A stretch of DNA of 9,797 nucleotides from CALRBF01 sp041164045 (GTDB taxonomy: Bacteria; Patescibacteriota; Minisyncoccia; SW-4-49-11): NCBI GenBank assembly GCA_041164045.1, contig JBEAQD010000031.1, forward strand, positions 1 to 9,797. The letters run 5' to 3'. Made by a program: the position numbers and the translations under genes. The notes below the pieces were generated by a model. The model ran no database searches. It saw nothing but the letters and a program-made list of their open reading frames with translations, and was not told the DNA's origin. Each line of letters starts with the position of its first letter. Position 1 is the stretch's first letter. Shown here in pieces: positions 6,685 to 9,797 of the stretch.

Positions 6685-6711
6685 ATCCACCTCCTACAAA
6701 GGAGGACAAAA
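6685..6711. repeat. Palindromic dispersed repeat, copy 4
   Basis: The plus strand reads ATCCACCTCCT, a short loop and AGGAGGACAAAA, matching the 3' part of the copies at 8375-8416 and 8434-8482. The CCTCCT/AGGAGG arms are self-complementary. It lies just upstream of the ogt promoter. Confidence 0.65.
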
Positions 6712-6753
6712 CCAATCCACCCCGTCAAGCAAAGCTGTCCACCCCTCAAAGAG
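6712..6753. repeat. Degenerate dispersed repeat, copy 5
   Basis: It starts CCAATCCACCCCG like the copy at 8434, then has GTCAAGC and AAAGCTG and ends with CCACCCCTCAAAGAG. The last arm has lost its palindrome. It is tandem to copy 4 and lies between that copy and the terminator of the secreted-protein gene. Confidence 0.5.
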
Positions 6754-6766
6754 TAAAATTTTAAAT

Positions 6767-6796
6767 AAAAATCCCCCACAAGCGAGTGCTTGGGGG
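6767..6796 (-). terminator. Intrinsic terminator after the secreted proline-rich protein gene
   Basis: On the minus strand CCCCCAAGC pairs with GCT and TGGGGG across a two-base bulge, giving a 9-bp stem, then ATTTTTATTT. The stem begins a few bases past the TGA stop at 6804, which shows that TGA is a genuine stop there. Confidence 0.85.
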
Positions 6797-6803
6797 GAAG
6801 ATG

Positions 6804-7469
6804 TCAGCTGATCTTGATGCCCTCGATAGCTCGGATCAAAGGCTGCAGTTGAGGCCAGATGTTGACCTGAAACCAGCGCATCCACTGGTCGAATGTCCTC
6901 AGAAGCTGTTTGGACTCTGTGTCCAGAGTCGTGACAACCTGCTGAGGGGGTGCGACCACAGCCGGGGGTGGTGGAGACACGGGCTGAGGTTGTAGCGAAG
7001 CTTGGACCGTTGGAGATGAGATACCAATGGTAATGACTTGGTCAATCCCAAGATGATAAGCAGAAATATACTCATCATCACCGATGCCACCAGGCATGGG
7101 GTTGAGACCCATCACCCGATATCTCCCCGGTCGAGCATCTCCAGGACGGAAGATCCATGTGGATGAGAAAAGATTTTCCCTGGTACCAGTGATCCTCAGT
7201 GGCTGAGGACGAACATCGTCCTGAATATACAGGAAAACTGTACTCGAGATGGGGCAAGTGTTGCCTCGTACAACCCGTACCCTGATGGTATGGTCAACGA
7301 CATTGTCGCTAATAGATACCCTAGGAATACAAGGTTGAGTCTCAGAATCAGCCACATAGGCCCAATCCTCTCCTGGAGAGGGTGTGGCTTTGGCATCCAA
7401 AGGCATAACACCAAGTGAAGCGTTCGCAGCCAGTATGGTGCCAGCCAGAACATTTTGAAAGGAACGCAT
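6804..7469 (-). CDS. Secreted hypothetical protein with proline-rich linker, 221 aa
   Basis: No family is recognised. The N-terminus (MRSFQNVLAGTILAANASLGVM, then PLDAKA) is a good Sec signal peptide, with cleavage likely after AKA at about residue 28. The mature part has two cysteines (47 and 72) that could form a disulfide and a beta-rich region to about residue 150. A proline-rich linker (164-177, SPPPPAVVAPP) precedes a C-terminal amphipathic helix rich in Trp and Gln (DTESKQLLRTFDQWMRWFQ), perhaps for membrane or partner contact. I chose the ATG at 7469 because an upstream TTG at 7508 would place the -10 box inside the gene; a GTG at 7484 with AAAGGA 4 bases upstream is an alternative. 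The gene is GC-rich (34 of 60 bases in one line counted), monocistronic and ends at TGA. It is probably exported through the Sec pathway. Confidence 0.78.
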   Translation of the reverse strand: MRSFQNVLAGTILAANASLGVMPLDAKATPSPGEDWAYVADSETQPCIPRVSISDNVVDHTIRVRVVRGNTCPISSTVFLYIQDDVRPQPLRITGTRENLFSSTWIFRPGDARPGRYRVMGLNPMPGGIGDDEYISAYHLGIDQVITIGISSPTVQASLQPQPVSPPPPAVVAPPQQVVTTLDTESKQLLRTFDQWMRWFQVNIWPQLQPLIRAIEGIKIS

Positions 7470-7496
7470 GAGGAAAATGTTCACAAGGTCCTTTCT

Positions 7497-7525
7497 TATA
7501 TACCACAAAATAGCAAAATTGTCAA
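7497..7525 (-). promoter_or_regulatory. Promoter of the secreted-protein gene (TTGACA-17-TATATA)
   Basis: TTGACA at 7525-7520, a 17-base spacer ending in TGG, and TATATA at 7502-7497. The ATG at 7469 follows 27 bases after the -10 box. Confidence 0.7.
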
Positions 7526-7545
7526 TATCTATAGACAGTTTATAA

Positions 7546-8253
7546 TTACTTGGATTTTTTAACTTTGGCTGCGTAAATATGTGAGTATATCTGTATTATT
7601 AAAATAATTGCGCTTGGTAATCCATAAATTAAAGCATAGTCTCTACCTTGTAAGGCGGTATGTAAAACCAACAAAAACATTGTAGGATAAACCAAAGTAT
7701 GTAGAGTTTTCCAAGATTTACCTAGTTTTCTTACTGAGAAGTTATTGGAGGTCAAAACGAGTGGAGTTATAAGTATAAGTGCTAAGGCTCCAAAAACTTG
7801 GTATAAAGGTATGCTACTAGGTATTCCTGACTGTATCATATCAAATCCACGCATCCACATAAAGTGTATAAAGGCAAAGTTAAACATAATTATACCTAGA
7901 TATCTTCTGTATTTCATCAAAAATAGCTGAATTTTTTGTAGTTTATTTTTGACTCTAAATCTTTGAAATATACCCGGAATAGCAATAACCCAAAATACCC
8001 AAATTGAAAATTTACCAATAAAAGCTCCTGCTAGCTTCAAATCATAATCATAAAAAAATATACTTATGATAAAAACAATTATTTGCAAATATATAAAGGT
8101 TTTGAAATATTTTTTGTAGGAGTTCATAATATATGTCAGTTGTATAAACTTAATTCTGATCATATTGTATATTAAATGATACCAAAACTCAAGTAAATTA
8201 TGAATAAGATGAGATGCATCGTAGACAAGTTGTGACTTTTGAAGGTGATACAT
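7546..8253 (-). CDS. Ferric reductase-like transmembrane protein (MsrQ-like), 235 aa
   Basis: A multi-pass membrane protein with about six helices (roughly 51-69, 75-97, 118-135, 150-168, 186-201, 207-225). It matches the ferric-reductase/MsrQ haem-b domain: RRYLGIIMFNFAFIHFMWM (116-134), TSNNFSVRKLGKSWKTLHTLVYP (168-190) and LVLHTAL (195-201). His130, His185 and His198 are candidate haem ligands. It would carry electrons across the membrane. MsrQ normally serves the methionine-sulfoxide reductase MsrP, but no msrP or flavin domain is seen nearby. The first 42 residues precede the usual domain and include an ATG at 8127 that would give 193 aa. I keep 8253 because an extended -10 box lies 16 bases upstream of it. 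The stop is TAA and there is no clear terminator. Confidence 0.85.
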   Translation of the reverse strand: MYHLQKSQLVYDASHLIHNLLEFWYHLIYNMIRIKFIQLTYIMNSYKKYFKTFIYLQIIVFIISIFFYDYDLKLAGAFIGKFSIWVFWVIAIPGIFQRFRVKNKLQKIQLFLMKYRRYLGIIMFNFAFIHFMWMRGFDMIQSGIPSSIPLYQVFGALALILITPLVLTSNNFSVRKLGKSWKTLHTLVYPTMFLLVLHTALQGRDYALIYGLPSAIILIIQIYSHIYAAKVKKSK

Positions 8254-8269
8254 GAAAGTAGTTTATATA

Positions 8270-8278
8270 ATTATAACA
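8270..8278 (-). promoter_or_regulatory. Extended -10 promoter (TGTTATAAT) for the ferric-reductase-like gene
   Basis: TATAAT at 8275-8270 preceded by TGT lies 16 bases before the ATG at 8253, which supports that start over the internal one. A GGGACA 18 bases upstream, at the edge of the long inverted repeat, could serve as a weak -35. Confidence 0.5.
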
Positions 8279-8290
8279 AAGAGTTCTTGA

Positions 8291-8416
8291 TTTTGTCCCC
8301 CTTCGGAGGGGGAAGCCTGAAAGGAGGGGGTGGAAGTGGACAATTTTTAGGGTATACTATATTTTTAACCCTATCCACCCTCCCCCTACGGGTACTCCCT
8401 CCAAAGGGAGACAAAA
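8291..8416. repeat. Long imperfect inverted repeat formed by two opposed copies of the dispersed repeat
   Basis: Arm 8291-8333 (starting TTTTGTC) and arm 8375-8416 (ending GACAAAA) are reverse complements with scattered mismatches over about 42 bases. Inside them TAGGGT (8348-8353) pairs with ACCCTA, prolonging the hairpin. Each arm also has a small self-hairpin, for example CCCCCT, TCGG, AGGGGG at 8297-8312. It lies between divergently transcribed genes and could protect or terminate transcripts on both strands. Confidence 0.75.
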
Positions 8417-8433
8417 ATACAAGTTACAAAATT

Positions 8434-8482
8434 CAATCCACCCGCCTCCGGCACTCCGTGCCACCTCCTCCAAAGGAGGACA
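8434..8482. repeat. Dispersed repeat, copy 3
   Basis: It runs CAATCCACCC, CCTCCGGCAC, then CCACCTCCTCC, AAAGGAGGACAA. It contains two hairpins, GGCAC/GTGCC and CCTCC/GGAGG, and is in the same orientation as the right arm of the long inverted repeat. The rest of the gap 8254-8621 shows only AT-rich sequence and promoters. Confidence 0.7.
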
Positions 8483-8582
8483 ATTACTATCCAATTTATG
8501 ATATTAGTCTAGTAATGTATATAATCCCTTTTGTCGATGATTACCTCATCTCGTACAAATTATATACAAAATAGCAATTTTA

Positions 8583-8591
8583 TGGTATAAT
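8583..8591 (+). promoter_or_regulatory. Extended -10 promoter (TGGTATAAT) for the membrane protein-secG cluster
   Basis: TATAAT at 8586-8591 preceded by TGG lies 30 bases before the ATG at 8622. TATACA 17 bases upstream is a weak -35 (four of six). No SD follows. Confidence 0.6.
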
Positions 8592-8621
8592 ATATTATAT
8601 ATACTTAATCAAATTATATTG

Positions 8622-8966
8622 ATGAATTTTATTATATCAATTATTGCTAATGGTGTAGGATTGTATGTGGCAAGTGTGATAGTACCTGGGGTGGAGGTAG
8701 ATCCTACCGTTCCCTTATATTATTTTGGTATAGCTGGGCTTGTATTTACTATTATATTCTCTATTGTTTTGCCGATTATCAAACTCATTTCTTTTCCGAT
8801 TATTTTTTTGACTTTAGGGTTATTTTCTTTTATCTTGAATTTGATAGCTTTTTATACTCTAGACCAGCTTTTGACTGGTTTGGAATTCAACTCTATTTTG
8901 GCAATTATATTGACCTCAATCGTAATTAGTAGTATAAATATGTTATCTAATGTATTTTTAGAATAA
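8622..8966 (+). CDS. Phage holin family 4 / YvlD-like membrane protein, 114 aa
   Basis: A four-helix integral membrane protein. MNFIISIIANGVGLYVASVIVPGVEV at the start, then LVFTIIFSIVLPIIKLISFPIIFLTLGLFSFILNLIAFYTLDQLL, matches the holin-4 superfamily 2 (YvlD) pattern of a proline-rich turn, TLGLF and an Asn in the third helix. Despite the name, cellular members are not known to be lytic; their function is unclear. A TTG at 8619 directly before the ATG is unlikely to be the start. It leads a tight cluster: 12 bases separate its stop from secG. No phage genes surround it. Confidence 0.85.
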   Translation: MNFIISIIANGVGLYVASVIVPGVEVDPTVPLYYFGIAGLVFTIIFSIVLPIIKLISFPIIFLTLGLFSFILNLIAFYTLDQLLTGLEFNSILAIILTSIVISSINMLSNVFLE

Positions 8967-8978
8967 TAATTAATTTTT

Positions 8979-9194
8979 ATGGAAATCTATATATCTATTG
9001 CTCTTATCACTTTATCTGTTTTACTTGTAGCTTCAGTTTTGCTACAGCAAATGGGTAGTGGCTTGTCTTCAACTTTTGGTGGTGGTGGAGCTGCTTATCA
9101 GACGAGACGAGGTTTTGAAAAGATTTTATTCAGAGCCACTATATTATTTGGGATACTCATAATAGTTGGAAGTATTGTATATCTTGCACTATAG
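8979..9194 (+). CDS. secG: SecG, preprotein translocase subunit, 71 aa
   Basis: SecG is the small auxiliary subunit of the SecYEG channel. The sequence has the family plan: helix one (about 3-22, ISIALITLSVLLVASVLL), then QQMGSGLSSTFGGGGAAYQTRRG with its glycine-rich cytoplasmic loop, and helix two (about 50-70). Length is typical. It has no SD and a TAG stop, and lies between the YvlD-like gene and a solute-binding-protein gene, an order I associate with Patescibacteria genomes. Confidence 0.92.
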   Translation: MEIYISIALITLSVLLVASVLLQQMGSGLSSTFGGGGAAYQTRRGFEKILFRATILFGILIIVGSIVYLAL

Positions 9195-9246
9195 ATTTAT
9201 CTTTAGATACTTTTTATAGATATTTTAATTTATTCAAATTACATTT

Positions 9247-9797
9247 ATGGACATTATTAAAAGAATTCCTAAACCCATTAACCCCAAGAATATTCCTAAA
9301 AATATTCCCAAAAATCTCAAGAATATAACCAAGCATAATCCTTTGGCCAATGTAAATCTAAAAAATATTTCCAAAAATATACCTACTGGCAAATTACCTA
9401 AACAATTCAAAAATAATGTTTTTGTCAACTTTATTATTATATTTGTAGTTCTTATTATTATTGGTAGTGTAGTTTATCGTGTAATTACCAAGGAGGTTCC
9501 TGCAACTGGAGGGGTTATTAGGGAAGGAATTATTGGGCAACCTCAATATATTAATCCTGTTTTATCATTTTCTAATGATGTCAATAAACCTGATAGAGTT
9601 CTGGAGTATTTGATTTATCCTACTTTATTTAGACTAGACACTGAGGGTAATCTTGTCAATGAATTAGTGGAAGAATATAGTGTTGGGGATAATGGCAAAG
9701 AATATATATTCAAAATTAAATCTAATATAACTTGGGATGATAATACTCCCCTTACAATTGATGATATTATATTTACTATTGAGACCATACAAAACCC
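9247..9797 (+). CDS. Peptide ABC transporter substrate-binding protein (SBP family 5), N-terminal part
   Basis: The frame is open from ATG 9247 to the window end (183 codons), so the gene is partial. An N-terminal tail of about 56 residues is rich in Asn, Lys, Ile and Pro with IPKN repeats. A membrane helix follows at about 57-78 (VFVNFIIIFVVLIIIGSVVY), acting as an uncleaved anchor. The DppA/OppA-like domain starts near 88: GGVIREGIIGQPQYINPVLS, then VLEYLIYPTLFRLDTEGNLV and ITWDDNTPLTIDDIIFTIE, the usual W-D-D-G/N-x-P-L-T-x-D-D block. It should bind peptides outside the membrane, presenting them to a permease not seen here. No cysteine lipobox is present. It lies 52 bases after secG, without SD. 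Confidence 0.9.
   Translation, partial: MDIIKRIPKPINPKNIPKNIPKNLKNITKHNPLANVNLKNISKNIPTGKLPKQFKNNVFVNFIIIFVVLIIIGSVVYRVITKEVPATGGVIREGIIGQPQYINPVLSFSNDVNKPDRVLEYLIYPTLFRLDTEGNLVNELVEEYSVGDNGKEYIFKIKSNITWDDNTPLTIDDIIFTIETIQN

Noticed and set aside
6685..8482. CRISPR array
   Set aside because: Repeats are few, diverged, in both orientations and without regular unique spacers.
8239..8574. 111-codon plus-strand ORF in the gap before the YvlD-like gene
   Set aside because: It is built from the palindromic repeats and has no domain, SD or promoter; the minus-strand gene start also overlaps it.
8622..8966. Prophage lysis gene because of the holin family name
   Set aside because: YvlD-like members are widespread cellular proteins and no phage genes are adjacent.
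3821..9194. Genetic code 25 (TGA = Gly) for the whole genome
   Set aside because: The HNH, methyltransferase, ferric-reductase-like and SecG genes are full length with all glycines as GGN, and TGA at 6804 is a stop directly before a terminator. Only the ogt TGA supports recoding.
9234..9428. 64-codon minus-strand ORF
   Set aside because: It is the antisense shadow of the Asn/Lys-rich tail of the substrate-binding protein.

Overview
The window looks like a piece of an AT-rich genome of a Patescibacteria (Candidate Phyla Radiation) bacterium. The clues are a large insertion inside the 23S rRNA gene, a very small SecG followed by a dipeptide-binding-protein-like gene, short genes with almost no Shine-Dalgarno sequences, and dispersed short palindromic repeats. 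The placement is inference; no marker was compared with a database.

Layout. Positions 1-1822 hold the 5' half of a 23S rRNA gene on the minus strand. It is interrupted at 366-679 by an insertion that is closed by a 17-bp inverted repeat and carries a 92-residue GIY-YIG nuclease. The rRNA has its own promoter (TTGACA-17-TATTAT) about 177 bases upstream, and no 16S or tRNA gene lies in between. Two plus-strand single-gene units follow (2320-2865 and 3050-3556), each with a strong promoter, an RBS near a hairpin and an intrinsic terminator. Next come minus-strand genes: a possible micro-ORF, a DUF262-HNH protein, an EcoRI-type adenine methyltransferase, and an O6-alkylguanine-DNA alkyltransferase broken by an in-frame TGA. 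A GC-rich gene for a secreted proline-rich protein and a ferric-reductase-like membrane protein complete this block. After a 370-base repeat-rich gap, a plus-strand cluster encodes a YvlD/holin-4-type membrane protein, SecG and the start of a peptide-binding lipoprotein-like or anchored protein that runs off the end.

How the parts fit. The methyltransferase and DUF262-HNH gene lie end to end and probably form a restriction-modification pair, with the alkyltransferase relic just upstream. The SecG cluster is housekeeping export and uptake.

Two patterns cut across the window. First, nearly every transcription unit has an extended -10 element (TGnTATAAT or close), and the AT-rich ones start translation 8-30 bases downstream of it without an SD. 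Second, two genes near 57-62% GC in the lines I counted (2320-2865 and 6804-7469) stand out against neighbours at 32-38%, as does, more weakly, 3050-3556. These three carry full TTGACA -35 boxes and their own terminators. Standard code 11 fits all intact genes.
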